A stretch of 64,000 nt of DNA from the NCBI GenBank assembly GCA_020249925.1, contig JADCER010000003.1, positions 310,001 to 374,000 of the forward strand, written 5' to 3'. This DNA comes from Roseomonas sp. GTDB taxonomy: Bacteria > Pseudomonadota > Alphaproteobacteria > Acetobacterales > Acetobacteraceae. Under the pieces are notes generated by a model that was given only the letters and a program-made list of their open reading frames with translations, had not been told where the DNA came from and made no database searches. Both the position numbers and the translations under genes were made by a program. This document shows, piece by piece, positions 8,556-17,452 of the stretch (its first letter is position 1; each line of letters starts with the position of its first letter).

Positions 8556-8753
8556 GGCCCAATGGCCTTCCACCTGAAATTCCGCCCGTGTCGCTGCGTC
8601 TATCACCGGACCACCCCCCCCGCATGCTTGCAAGGCCTGTTCTAGCCGGATCGGGCGCCGCTGCCATCACGCCGGCAGGCGCGTACTGAATTTTCTTGCC
8701 GCCAAGGCATCAGGCGCTAACATCATGGGCAAGAAAACCATTGGGGGGACACC

Positions 8754-9725
8754 ATGTTCACGCGGCGACAAGCATCGGTTCTGGCAGGCGGGCTGCTGGC
8801 TGCGCCTTGGGTCAAGCCCGCTTGGGCGGCCTGGCCGCAGGATCGCGCCATTGAAATGATTGTACCCTTCCCGCCTGGTGGCGGCGTGGATGCAACGGCG
8901 CGTTTCGCAACCCATCAGGTCACGCCACGCCTGCCCGGTGTGCGCTTTGTCATCAGCAATCGCCCCGGCGCTTCCGGCCAGCTTGGGATGGAGGCGATCT
9001 TCAACGCCGCGCCTGACGGCTATACGCTGGGCACCATTGGCAGCTTGAATGTCTCCACCCTGCCACTGGAACGGCCGGTGCGCTGGAAGGCTGACGAATT
9101 CACCTATATCGCCAATATTGTCGATGATGCCTGCGGCCTGTGGGTGCTGGCGAATTCGCCTTTGCGTACGCTGGGTGATCTGGTGACAAGGCTGCGCGAA
9201 AAGCCCGAAGCGCTTTCTGTTGGCAGTGCGGCCGGCGTTGGTTCTGATGATCACCTCGTGCTGCTGGGCTTGGAAGAGGCCGCCGATATCCGCGCCCTGC
9301 ATGCGCCCTTCAATGGCACGGCGCAGGTACAGCGGGATTTGCTCTCGGGCGCCGTTGATGTCGCTTCCTTCAACATGAGCGAGGGGATCGTTCTGATGCG
9401 TGAAGGGCGGATCCGCTGCCTGGCGCAGGCATCGCCCACGCGCTGGTCGGCCGCCGCGCAAGTGCCGACGTTTCGCGAATTGGGCTTTGATGTGGTCATT
9501 GGCAGTGCGCGCGGCATTGTCGGCCCGCCCGGCCTTTCCGCTGCCACGGTGCGGATGCTGGAAGCCGCCTTCCGCGAAACCTTGGCCGATCCTCGCTTCG
9601 CGCAGGAAGCGGAAAAGGTCTCACTGCCGCTGCGCCCTTTGGTGGGGGCGGAATATCGCGCCATGGTGCTGGCGGAAGGGGAGGCTGTGCGTGCGCTTTT
9701 CGCCCGGCGGCCCTGGCGGCGGTGA
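8754..9725 (+). CDS. TctC/Bug family receptor (paralogue A of a tandem pair)
   Basis: 323 aa. The signal peptide has a twin-arginine-like start (MFTRRQASVLAGG) and a cleavage region near PAWA-AWP. Family motifs: VPFPPGGGVDATAR, SNRPGASGQLG, PDGYTLG, TFRELGFDV. It lacks the usual VPYRG in the middle (HAPFNGTAQVQ instead). GGGGGGA at 8743-8749 is the ribosome binding site. It is very similar to the next gene across its whole length (shared GGGVD, LERxVR, GSDDHL, GPP, C-terminal RPWR), so the two look like a tandem duplication. Ligand unknown. Confidence 0.95.
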   Translation: MFTRRQASVLAGGLLAAPWVKPAWAAWPQDRAIEMIVPFPPGGGVDATARFATHQVTPRLPGVRFVISNRPGASGQLGMEAIFNAAPDGYTLGTIGSLNVSTLPLERPVRWKADEFTYIANIVDDACGLWVLANSPLRTLGDLVTRLREKPEALSVGSAAGVGSDDHLVLLGLEEAADIRALHAPFNGTAQVQRDLLSGAVDVASFNMSEGIVLMREGRIRCLAQASPTRWSAAAQVPTFRELGFDVVIGSARGIVGPPGLSAATVRMLEAAFRETLADPRFAQEAEKVSLPLRPLVGAEYRAMVLAEGEAVRALFARRPWRR

Positions 9726-9802
9726 GCAGTTTTTGATCAGGTAAGTTGCACTTCGGCGTCCATCGCCTTTAGGCTTCGCATTCAAGCACGGGAGGAAAAA
9801 CA

Positions 9803-10771
9803 ATGATCAATCGCCGCAGCCTTTTGGCATCCGCAAGCCTGCTTGCCACCCCTTCCATTGTGCGGGCGCAAACCGCCTGGCCGGGTGACAGGCCCATGGA
9901 AGTGATTGTGCCTTTTCCTGCCGGCGGGGGCGTGGACATCATGACGCGGCTGGTGATGCCGCTGGTGGCGGCGCAAATCCCGGGCCTGAGGCCCGTTATC
10001 ATCAATCGCACGGGCGCTGCTGGGCAGATTGGCCTTGAAGCCACCTTCAATGCCGCGGCAGATGGCTATACGATTGGCGCCACCACCATCCCCGCGCATA
10101 ACGCCATTCCGCTGGAACGCCAGGTACGTTATCGCGCGATGGATTTCACCTTCCTCTGCAACATCGTTGAAGACGCCAATTGCTTTTATGTGCGCGCCGA
10201 CAGCCCGCTGAAAACCTTGCAGGATCTGGTGGCGGCAGCCAAGGCGCGGCCGGAACAGATCACTTATGCCACCACCGGCATTGGCAGCGATGACCATCTT
10301 TTCGTCCTGCATTTTGAGGAGCTGGCGGGGCTGAGGCCCATGATCCAGGTGCCCTTTGCGGGCGCTGCACCGCTTATTCCGCAATTGCTTGGTGGGAACA
10401 TGGATGTCGCGGCGATCAATGTGAATGACGCGCTGCAATTGGCGCGTGAGGGCAAGGTGCGGATGTTGGCGCAGGCGGCCGCAGCGCGTCAGCCAGAAGC
10501 CGCTGATGTGCCCACTTTCCGCGAATTGGGCTTTGACCTGGTGCATGGCGCCAGCCGCGGCATTATCGGCCCGCCCAATATGCCGCCCGCCATTGTGTCG
10601 CGGCTGGAGGCAGCCTTCCGCACCGCTTTGGCCGATGAGAATTTCAAGCGCGAAGCGGCGCGCAATTTCATGCCGCTCAATACCATGGTCGGCGCCGAAT
10701 ATCGTGCCTTTGCACAAACCGTGGATGATCGGTTGAAGCGGCTTTGGCAGGTGCGCCCCTGGCGCGGTTAG
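9803..10771 (+). CDS. TctC/Bug family receptor (paralogue B of a tandem pair)
   Basis: 322 aa. The signal peptide is MINRRSLLASASLL..., with a twin-arginine-like NRRSLL and cleavage near VRAQ. Core motifs: VPFPAGGGVDIMTR, INRTGAAGQIG, ADGYTIG, VPFAGAAPL, TFRELGFDL. A GGAGG ribosome site lies at 9791-9795. It closely resembles the preceding gene, including the unusual GSDDHL/F segment and the RPWRG end. A predicted intrinsic terminator sits at the stop codon, so the transcript probably ends here. Confidence 0.95.
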   Translation: MINRRSLLASASLLATPSIVRAQTAWPGDRPMEVIVPFPAGGGVDIMTRLVMPLVAAQIPGLRPVIINRTGAAGQIGLEATFNAAADGYTIGATTIPAHNAIPLERQVRYRAMDFTFLCNIVEDANCFYVRADSPLKTLQDLVAAAKARPEQITYATTGIGSDDHLFVLHFEELAGLRPMIQVPFAGAAPLIPQLLGGNMDVAAINVNDALQLAREGKVRMLAQAAAARQPEAADVPTFRELGFDLVHGASRGIIGPPNMPPAIVSRLEAAFRTALADENFKREAARNFMPLNTMVGAEYRAFAQTVDDRLKRLWQVRPWRG

Positions 10772-10797
10772 GGCAGGGCTCTACAGCCCCGCCTTTT
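10772..10797 (+). terminator. Intrinsic terminator of the tandem Bug genes
   Basis: GGCAGGGCT (10772-10780) pairs with AGCCCCGCC (10785-10793), with one A-C mismatch and loop CTAC, followed by TTTT. It begins one base after the stop codon. The stop codon of the convergent M20 gene lies inside this structure. Confidence 0.6.
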
Positions 10798-11959
10798 CCA
10801 AGCGCATGATGGCGCGCGCCATGGCCTGGGCGCGCGGCACCATGCTGTCAATTTCAAGGTATTCCTCAGGGCTATGCGCCTTGCCGCCCACGGGGCCGAC
10901 CGCGCAAATTGTGGGCGCGCCAATCGCCGCCGTGAAGCCACTATCGGCGCAGCCACCGGAAAACTCGCCAGCCACCCTCAGGCCGCTATCCGCTGCGGCG
11001 CCCTGATAAAGCGCAAAGACACGCTCATTGGCGGGCGTTGCGTTCAGCGGCAGGAATTCGCCCTTGATCACCAGCCTGGCCTTGGTGCCGGGCACAAAGG
11101 ATTTCGCGACAATGTCATGCAGCTTGCCGACCACCTCATCACGATCCGCCAATTCAACGTAACGCAGATCAATCTGGAATTGGCAGGCGGGGGCGACGGT
11201 ATTCACGCTCTGCCCGCCGCTCACCAGCCCGACATTCAGCGTAATGCCGCGCTTCAAATCCGTCAGCGCATGAATGGCGACGATCTTCTGCGCGGCTTCC
11301 CCAATCGCGCTGATGCCGGCTTCGAAATTGCCGCCGGAATGCGCTGCCTTGCCTTCAATATCCACCACGGAAAATACGCCACCCTTGCGGCCCGTCACCA
11401 CATTGCCGGAAGGCCGGCCCGGTTCGCTATTGAAGACCACACGCGCGCTGCGCGCTTCGTTTTCAATCACCGGGCGGCCTTCGGGGCTGCCGATTTCCTC
11501 ATCGCCGGTGAAAAGCCCAACCAAGGGACCGGGCGCGCCGCCGAATTTATGGAATGCGGCAAGGACGAACATATTCATCACAATGCCAGCCTTCATATCG
11601 GCAACACCTGGCCCATAGGCGATATTGCCCTGAATGGTGAATGGTCGGCGCTCGGGCTCACCCTTCGGGAACACCGTATCCCGATGCCCCATCAGCACGA
11701 TATTTTTCTGCTGATTGCCGGAAGCGATTTCATGCGCGCTGGGCACAATGCCGCGCAGGCAATCGCCATGCTTTTCGCGCAGCACCACTTCCACCGCGAT
11801 GCCCTGATCCTCCAGGAAGCGCTTTACCTGGGCGCCAGTGCGATCCACGCCAGCCTTGTCATAGGAACCGCCATCGGTATTCACCATTTCCTTGAGCTCA
11901 GCGAGCATGGCGTCCTGCTGTGTGGCAAGCCAGGCGGTGATTTGCGCTTCGGTGGTCAT
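10781..11959 (-). CDS. M20 family metallopeptidase (carboxypeptidase G2/ArgE/DapE type)
   Basis: 392 aa cytoplasmic-looking zinc amidohydrolase, with no signal peptide. Metal and catalytic residues are visible: MGHRDTVFP (H92, D94), GPGVADMKAG (D121), GDEEIGS (catalytic E154, metal E155), NSEPGRPSG (E179) and the C-terminal GGKAHSPEEY histidine. The dimerisation domain is the middle third, around GKAAHSGGNFEAG. The family hydrolyses peptide-like amide bonds, for example releasing glutamate from N-acyl-glutamates. Flanked on both sides by Bug receptors, it may process an imported N-acyl amino acid or small peptide (inference). Confidence 0.94.
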   Translation of the reverse strand: MTTEAQITAWLATQQDAMLAELKEMVNTDGGSYDKAGVDRTGAQVKRFLEDQGIAVEVVLREKHGDCLRGIVPSAHEIASGNQQKNIVLMGHRDTVFPKGEPERRPFTIQGNIAYGPGVADMKAGIVMNMFVLAAFHKFGGAPGPLVGLFTGDEEIGSPEGRPVIENEARSARVVFNSEPGRPSGNVVTGRKGGVFSVVDIEGKAAHSGGNFEAGISAIGEAAQKIVAIHALTDLKRGITLNVGLVSGGQSVNTVAPACQFQIDLRYVELADRDEVVGKLHDIVAKSFVPGTKARLVIKGEFLPLNATPANERVFALYQGAAADSGLRVAGEFSGGCADSGFTAAIGAPTICAVGPVGGKAHSPEEYLEIDSMVPRAQAMARAIMRLEKAGL

Positions 11960-11988
11960 GCTATCCTCGAATATGTCAAAACCAGACG

Positions 11989-12017
11989 AAAGCCTGCGCT
12001 AGCGATGCAGCGCAGGC
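11989..12017 (-). terminator. Intrinsic terminator of the amidase-FAH-Bug operon
   Basis: A perfect 9-bp stem, GCCTGCGCT (11992-12000) with AGCGCAGGC (12009-12017) and an 8-base loop, lies 8 bases past the stop of the Bug gene at 12025. Read on the minus strand, the stem is followed by TTTCG and a further TTTT a few bases on, a short U-tract. Confidence 0.6.
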
Positions 12018-12024
12018 AAGGGCA

Positions 12025-12996
12025 CTATTCAATCTTGCCGAGCGCCCGGATCACACGCAGCAACCTGCCCGCATCCTCATCATAAAAGCGGCGGAAGGCA
12101 TCGCCATCGCGGTAATCGAGCGTATTGCCGCTGCCCGCCATAATGCGCTGGAATTCCGCATCCTGCGCCACTTGCCGCGCGGCATCGCGAATGCGGTCAA
12201 TGATTGCGGGCGGTGTGCCGGCGGGCGCGAAAAGCCCGACCCAGATGTAGAATTCCACATCCGCAAAACCCTTTTCCACGAGCGTCGGCACATCCTCAAA
12301 TCCCTTGAGGCGCTGACGCCCCCAAGTGGCAAGCGCGCGCAACCGCCCATCACGCACATGCTGCGCCACCGGGCCGGGGCCGGAGGAAAGCGCTTGCACC
12401 TGTCCGCTCAAAATCGCGGTCAGCGCCGGCCCGCCGCCCTGGAAGGGCACATGCAGCATCTGAAGCCCTGCCGCCTGAGACAGCATCGCCATCGGCACAT
12501 GCAGCGCGGAATAATTCCCCGCCGAGGAATAGGCGATCTGACCTGGCTTCGCGCGCACCTCGGCGATGAATTCTTCAATAGTGCGAATGGGGCTTGATGC
12601 CGGCACCACCAGCACCGTGGGATCGGCGGAGAATAACGCAATCGGCGTCAGCATTTCCGGCGTATAGGCTGGCGTGCGGCCATTGATGCGCGCTGCTTCC
12701 GGCAGGAAGGTCATGGAAGAAAGACCCATCAGCAGCGTATAGCCATCGGGTGCGCTGCGGGCGACAAAGCCATTGCCGATCTCGCCCGCCGCGCCGCCGC
12801 GATTGGTGATCGGCACCGGCACGCGCCAAAGCCTTTCCAGCACCGCCGCGACCGGCCTGCCCACCACATCCGCCTGCCCGCCGGGCGGGAAAGCAACCAC
12901 GATGGAAACCGCGCGCGATGGGAAATTCTCCTGCGCCAGCGCCGGCATGGCGAAGGGCAGCGTTGTGGCCCCGACCAAAAGAGTGCGTCTTTGCAT
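12025..12996 (-). CDS. TctC/Bug family receptor
   Basis: 323 aa. The signal peptide is MQRRTLLVGATTLPFAMPALAQ, with RRTLL suggesting Tat export. Motifs: VAFPPGGQADVVGRP, TNRGGAAGEIG, PDGYTLLMG, VPFQGGGPAL, TLVEKGF. GGGAGGA precedes the ATG. It is the last gene of a minus-strand operon behind an FAH hydrolase (25-base gap) and an amidase, with a strong terminator after it. The order hydrolase-hydrolase-receptor suggests it binds the substrate or an acid product of the amidase (inference). Confidence 0.95.
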   Translation of the reverse strand: MQRRTLLVGATTLPFAMPALAQENFPSRAVSIVVAFPPGGQADVVGRPVAAVLERLWRVPVPITNRGGAAGEIGNGFVARSAPDGYTLLMGLSSMTFLPEAARINGRTPAYTPEMLTPIALFSADPTVLVVPASSPIRTIEEFIAEVRAKPGQIAYSSAGNYSALHVPMAMLSQAAGLQMLHVPFQGGGPALTAILSGQVQALSSGPGPVAQHVRDGRLRALATWGRQRLKGFEDVPTLVEKGFADVEFYIWVGLFAPAGTPPAIIDRIRDAARQVAQDAEFQRIMAGSGNTLDYRDGDAFRRFYDEDAGRLLRVIRALGKIE

Positions 12997-13021
12997 ATTC
13001 TATCCTCCCGGTTTTGTTGTT

Positions 13022-13897
13022 TCAGGTGACAGGATTTTCGAGCACACCTATCCCGCTGATTTCAATCCGCACGCTATCACCCTTTTGCAGGAATTTCGGC
13101 GGGGTGAAGCCAATGCCAACGCCAACCGGCGTGCCGGTTGCGATCACATCGCCGGGCTCGAGTGTAATGGCGGCGCTGATTGCTTCAATCAGGGTTGGCA
13201 CATCAAAGATCAAATCCGCGACCAGCGCATCCTGGCGCTTTTCGCCATTCACATGCGTGATCAGGCGCAGCTTGGTGGGGTCCGGCGCTTCATCCGCGGT
13301 CAGGATGGCGGGACCCATGGGGCAGAAGCTGTCCAATCCTTTGCCAAGCACCCATTGGCTATGGCGCTTCTGCAAATGCCGCGCGGTCACGTCATTGATG
13401 ATGGTATAGCCAAACACATGCGAAAGCGCGGCGGCTTTGGAAATACCGCGCCCGCCCTGGCCGATCACAATCGCCAATTCGCCTTCGTAATCAAGGCCAC
13501 CCGTTGGGTCCAAATGGCTTAGGATGGGTTCGCCCGTGGCGATGATGGCGGTATGCGGCTTGGAAAAGACAACGGGGAAGGGCGGCACCACATCCTTTGC
13601 CCCGCCATCAAAGCCCGATCCGGCGAATTCCTTGGCGTGTTCATGGTAGTTTTTGCCGACGCAAAATACATTCTTCGGTGGGCGCGGAATGGGGGCGAGG
13701 ATCTTTGCGCCATGCACCACCGGCGCCTTGCTGAGCGCCTCCCGCGCTGCGGCCAGCGCGGCTGGCCCCGCCGCAATCAGCCCAAGCATATCGCGCGGCA
13801 GCGATGGCGCGGCGGCGGCGATATCGCGTAGCGCTCCTGCTTGATCAAGCGCGCCAATGCGCGTGCCCGAAGCATCCGAAAAAGTGACCAAACGCAT
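13022..13897 (-). CDS. Fumarylacetoacetate hydrolase (FAH) family protein
   Basis: 291 aa, the typical two-part FAH protein. The catalytic domain from about residue 75 has KNVFCVGKNYHEHAKE, the metal-binding cluster LDYEGELAIVIG (two Glu), INDVTARHLQ and the end EPGDVIATGTPVGVG. Members hydrolyse C-C bonds in 2,4-diketo acids or decarboxylate/isomerise aromatic cleavage products, with Mg or Mn. It sits between an amidase (26 bases upstream) and a Bug receptor in one operon. Exact substrate unknown; a second, different FAH gene is at 53479. Confidence 0.94.
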   Translation of the reverse strand: MRLVTFSDASGTRIGALDQAGALRDIAAAAPSLPRDMLGLIAAGPAALAAAREALSKAPVVHGAKILAPIPRPPKNVFCVGKNYHEHAKEFAGSGFDGGAKDVVPPFPVVFSKPHTAIIATGEPILSHLDPTGGLDYEGELAIVIGQGGRGISKAAALSHVFGYTIINDVTARHLQKRHSQWVLGKGLDSFCPMGPAILTADEAPDPTKLRLITHVNGEKRQDALVADLIFDVPTLIEAISAAITLEPGDVIATGTPVGVGIGFTPPKFLQKGDSVRIEISGIGVLENPVT

Positions 13898-13923
13898 CAG
13901 CCTGTCCTTGTCCTATCCTGGGT

Positions 13924-15330
13924 TCAGTTAGCGCTTTCCGCAGGATTCGCCAGGGGCAGGCTGGCAGCGCGTTCCAGGGCGCGCGCCCCGCGCAGCGCCA
14001 GATCGTCCCGGTAGAGTGCCGCCACCATTTGCACCGCACGCGGCATGCCCTCAGCATCCAGCGCCACGGGCACGGAAACTGCCGGTTGGCGCGTCAGGTT
14101 GAAGGCGAAGGTCCAGGGCGCCCAATCACGCCAGAGCGATTCAGCCGGGCGGATGGTCGGTTGATCCGCGGCGAAAGCGGCGGTTGGCGTGCAGGCGGTC
14201 AGCACCAAATCGTAGCGCTGATGAAACCGTGCCATGGCATGGGCGGCTTCCAGGCGCATCGCCTCTGCGGCCAAATAATCCACGGCGAGCATTTCGCCCT
14301 CACGCGCCGCAACCTCGGCGATGCCGGCATCGAGCAATTCGCGCTTGTCTTCCGGCGTGGTGGCGATGATGCGGGCCAAGGCCACGCCCCAGACGCGGCC
14401 GAAAATGGCGCGCGTGTCGGGTAGGCCAGGATCGGCTTCCTCCACAATCGCGCCCTGGTCTTCCAAAAGGCGCGCGGCGGCGGCCAATATGGCTTCGCCC
14501 TCCGCATCCAGGGGCGGCGCAAACCCCATGCGCCGCACCACGGCCACACGCAGCCCCGCCACGCCATCTTCAATGCCAGTCAGCCAATCACGCGGATCAT
14601 CCGGCAGCGCATAGGGATCACGCAGATCATGCCGCGCCATGGCGCCAAACATCAGCGCGGCATCGCGCACGGTGCGCGTCATGGGGCCGGCCACCGCGAC
14701 ATGGCCAAAGGCGCCCAGCGGCCATTGCGGAATGCGCCCGAAGGAAGGCTTCATGCCGACCAGGCCGCAATAGGCCGCTGGGATGCGAATGGACCCGCCC
14801 GCATCCGTGCCGATATGGAGCGGCCCGAAGCACGCCGCGCCTGCCGCCCCGGCGCCGGAAGATGACCCGCCCGGCGTGCGCTTGGGGTTCCAGGGATTGC
14901 GCGTAATGCCATGCAAAGGGCAGTCGCCCGGCGATTTCCAGCCGAATTCCGTGGTGGTGGTCTTGCCGATGATCACCGCGCCCGCCTGCTTCAGCCCGAC
15001 CACGGCGGGGGCGTCCTCGGTCGCGGGCGTCGTATCCGTGCTGCGGCTGCCGCGCCTGGTGGGGAAGCCCGCCATATTCAGCAAATCCTTCACCGTGGCC
15101 GGCACGCCATCCAAGGCGCCCATGGGCCGGCCGGCCTGCCAACGCGCCTCAGCCTCACCAGCGGCCTGCAAGGCGCGCGGGTTCATCGTGGCAAAGGCAT
15201 TCACCCAAGGATTATAGCGCGCGACACGTTCCATCACCGCCTTCAACGCCTCCACCGGGGAAAGGCGCCTGCGCGCGTAAAGGCCAAGCAAGGTCTCGGC
15301 AGACATCAGGGCGGGATCGGTATCGCTCAT
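13924..15330 (-). CDS. Amidase (amidase signature family)
   Basis: 468 aa. The Ser-cisSer-Lys triad is visible: K81 in PATVKDLLN, S156 in TPGGSSSG and the nucleophile S180 in GTDAGGSIRIPA. The spacing matches the family. It hydrolyses a carboxamide to acid plus ammonia; members include aryl, urea-derivative and small aliphatic amidases. The ATG at 15330 gives the standard N-terminus (SAETLLGLYARRRLSPVEAL); the longer open frame upstream would run into the divergent promoter. First gene of the amidase-FAH-Bug operon, divergent from a CE4 deacetylase. Confidence 0.95.
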   Translation of the reverse strand: MSDTDPALMSAETLLGLYARRRLSPVEALKAVMERVARYNPWVNAFATMNPRALQAAGEAEARWQAGRPMGALDGVPATVKDLLNMAGFPTRRGSRSTDTTPATEDAPAVVGLKQAGAVIIGKTTTTEFGWKSPGDCPLHGITRNPWNPKRTPGGSSSGAGAAGAACFGPLHIGTDAGGSIRIPAAYCGLVGMKPSFGRIPQWPLGAFGHVAVAGPMTRTVRDAALMFGAMARHDLRDPYALPDDPRDWLTGIEDGVAGLRVAVVRRMGFAPPLDAEGEAILAAAARLLEDQGAIVEEADPGLPDTRAIFGRVWGVALARIIATTPEDKRELLDAGIAEVAAREGEMLAVDYLAAEAMRLEAAHAMARFHQRYDLVLTACTPTAAFAADQPTIRPAESLWRDWAPWTFAFNLTRQPAVSVPVALDAEGMPRAVQMVAALYRDDLALRGARALERAASLPLANPAESAN

Positions 15331-15342
15331 GGGGGTTCCGAT

Positions 15343-15364
15343 ATGCTGGCTAAGGGTGCAGCAT
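15343..15364. promoter_or_regulatory. Operator-like dyad in the amidase/deacetylase divergent region
   Basis: ATGCTG (15343-15348) and CAGCAT (15359-15364) form a perfect 6-bp inverted repeat with a 10-base spacer, roughly central in the 64-base divergent region. An outer repeat GGGGGTTC (15331-15338)/GAACCCCC (15386-15393) lies next to both start codons. The geometry fits a dimeric regulator, but this is inference. Confidence 0.3.
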
Positions 15365-15394
15365 GCCGCCTGATTGCAGGCAGGAGAACCCCCG

Positions 15395-16297
15395 ATGAAT
15401 GACAAAGCCGCCAAACCCTGGGAATGGCCCGAAGCCCAATGGCGGGAGATTGTGGGCCGCGCCCGCGCCGGGCGGTCCTTGGCGCCCGCTTCCTGGCCCA
15501 ATGGGGCGCGCTGCTGTGTTTCGCTTTCCTTCGATGCGGATCATGAGACCATTCCGCTCCGCGATGCCGATGAAAGCCCGATGCGCATCAGCCAGGGGCA
15601 ATATGGTGCTCGGCAAGGCGTGCCGCGCATCCGCGCGCTGCTGGCGCGGCATGATATCAAGGCAAGCTTCTTCTACCCTGCTGTCTCGGCCCTGCTGCAC
15701 CCGGATGAGGTACGCGGAGTGGCGGATGAGGGCCATGAGATCGGCATCCATTCCTGGATTCATGAGGCCAATACGCAATTGCCGCCGGGCGTGGAGCGAG
15801 ACCTTACCTTCCGCGCTGCCGATACGCTGGAAAAACTGACAGGCCGGCGGCCGGTTGGTATCCGCACCGCGTCCTGGGATTTTTCGGTGGATACGCTTTC
15901 GATCATTCGCGAATTGGGCTTGCTGTATGACTCATCGCTGATGGCCGATGATGATGCCTATGAATTGCTGGATCAGGGCAAGCCCACCGGCATTGTGGAA
16001 TTGCCGCCGGAATGGATCCGCGATGATGCGGTTTATTTCAACATGCTGCGCTTTTCGGCACTCCGCCCCTATACGCCCCCTTCAAGCGTGGAGGAGGTGT
16101 TCACCGCTGAATTTGAAGGCGCCTATCGCGAAGGTGGCTTGTTCCTGCTGACCATGCACCCGCATGTGATAGGCCATCGCAGCCGGATCGCGCTGCTTGA
16201 TCGGTTGGTGCAGCATATGAAAAGTTTTGGTGATGTCTGGTTCGCGACACATGAGGAAGTGGCGCGCTGGTGCAAGACCCAGGCGGGCATGAAGTGA
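15395..16297 (+). CDS. Polysaccharide deacetylase family protein (CE4/PuuE-like)
   Basis: 300 aa. NodB-homology elements are present: SFDADHETI (catalytic/metal Asp pair), HSWIHE (metal His-x3-His), RTASWDFS and the late LTMHPHVIGHRSR. No signal peptide or membrane segment is seen, so it probably acts in the cytoplasm on a small substrate, like the peptidoglycan-deacetylase-like or allantoinase-like PuuE branch, rather than on cell wall. AGGAGA at 15382-15387 supports the ATG at 15395 over the upstream TTG. Divergent from the amidase operon, which may share its regulator. Confidence 0.9.
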   Translation: MNDKAAKPWEWPEAQWREIVGRARAGRSLAPASWPNGARCCVSLSFDADHETIPLRDADESPMRISQGQYGARQGVPRIRALLARHDIKASFFYPAVSALLHPDEVRGVADEGHEIGIHSWIHEANTQLPPGVERDLTFRAADTLEKLTGRRPVGIRTASWDFSVDTLSIIRELGLLYDSSLMADDDAYELLDQGKPTGIVELPPEWIRDDAVYFNMLRFSALRPYTPPSSVEEVFTAEFEGAYREGGLFLLTMHPHVIGHRSRIALLDRLVQHMKSFGDVWFATHEEVARWCKTQAGMK

Positions 16298-16341
16298 TGG
16301 GGCACCCCACCCAAGCGCAGGCTCGGGCGGGGCTGTTCGCA

Positions 16342-17334
16342 TCAAGTCACAACAATATCGAATTGCTTGGCGACCGCGGTCCATTCCGTGATCTGCTCCT
16401 GCATCATTTTCACGAAATCGCCATTCAGAGGCGAAGGACGGCGCGGCAGGGTCTGCAAATCCTCAAACCGCGTCATCAATTCCGGCCGCGCCAGAATGGG
16501 GTTGACCAAGCCGGCAAGCCGTTCCGTGATGGGCTGAGGCAAGCCCTTCGGTGCGGAAAGCCCAAGCCATTGCGCGGAAGTCAGCTTCGGGAAGCCAAGC
16601 TCAGCGAAGGTCGGGACATTCGGGAAGGCGGGCAGGCGCTGCGGCGATGAAACCGCCAATGCGCGCAGCACACCATCCTTCATCAACTGCACATTGGTGG
16701 TAATGGGATCAATCAGGCTTTCGATCTGATTGGCCATCAGATCCTGCATGGCGGGCGCGCTGCCACGATAGGGCACGTGATCCAGATTGGTGAGCTTCGC
16801 TTCGCCGGACAGCATGGCCCCCAACAGATGCGGCGCCGAACCAATGCCCGAAGACCCGAAGCGCACCGGGCGCTTCTTCGCCGCGTCAATGTAATCCGCG
16901 AGTGTCTTGAAGGGGGATTCCGCCTTCACCAGCAGCACATTCGGCGCTTCGACCAAAAGCCCAATATGGGTGAAATCCGTGATCGGGTTGAAGGGCAGCG
17001 TCGGCATGGTGGCCGCCGAAAACACATGCACCGAAGCGTGGGACACCAGCAGCGTATAGCCATCCGCCGGCTGCTTGGCCACGAAATCCGTGCCGATCAC
17101 GCCGCCCGCGCCGGCGCGGTTTTCCACCACCACGGTCTGACCAAGCGCCTGGGACAGGGCAGGGGCCATCAGGCGGCTTACGGTATCCACCAGGCCACCC
17201 GGCGGGAATTGCGCGATCAGGCGGATGGACCCGCGGGTTGGCCAGGCGCCGCTTTGCGCGGAGAGGATGCCTGGGCTGGCCAGCGCGCCGGCAATGGCGC
17301 CCCCGGTGAGGCCAAGAAGACGACGACGGTTCAT
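16342..17334 (-). CDS. TctC/Bug family receptor
   Basis: 330 aa. The signal peptide MNRRRLLGLTGGAIAGALASPGILSAQ has a clear twin-arginine pattern. Motifs: AQFPPGGLVDTVSR, VENRAGAGGVIG, ADGYTLLVSHA, VPYRGSAPAM, TFAELGFP. AAGGAG precedes the ATG. A terminator at 17373-17395 separates it from the upstream Bug gene, so it is probably transcribed alone. No enzyme gene is directly coupled to it. Ligand unknown. Confidence 0.95.
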   Translation of the reverse strand: MNRRRLLGLTGGAIAGALASPGILSAQSGAWPTRGSIRLIAQFPPGGLVDTVSRLMAPALSQALGQTVVVENRAGAGGVIGTDFVAKQPADGYTLLVSHASVHVFSAATMPTLPFNPITDFTHIGLLVEAPNVLLVKAESPFKTLADYIDAAKKRPVRFGSSGIGSAPHLLGAMLSGEAKLTNLDHVPYRGSAPAMQDLMANQIESLIDPITTNVQLMKDGVLRALAVSSPQRLPAFPNVPTFAELGFPKLTSAQWLGLSAPKGLPQPITERLAGLVNPILARPELMTRFEDLQTLPRRPSPLNGDFVKMMQEQITEWTAVAKQFDIVVT

Positions 17335-17372
17335 GCGAATGCTCCTTGCTGCTAAGCCGGCATCTACCGCCT

Positions 17373-17395
17373 AAAAAACGGGCAGAATGACCCGT
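17373..17395 (-). terminator. Intrinsic terminator after the Bug gene at 17453
   Basis: On the minus strand, ACGGG pairs with CCCGT around an 8-base loop (17378-17395) and is followed directly by a run of T (complement of A 17373-17378). It lies 58 bases past the stop of the upstream Bug gene. A textbook rho-independent signal with a short stem. Confidence 0.65.
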
Positions 17396-17452
17396 AATCC
17401 CGCGATAACGCCGCCTGTGCCTGGGAGATAGGCAATCACCGTGCCAAGCAGG

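Noticed and set aside
10874-12085. 403-codon open frame antisense to the M20 peptidase
   Set aside because: No domain, no ribosome site, same mirrored composition.
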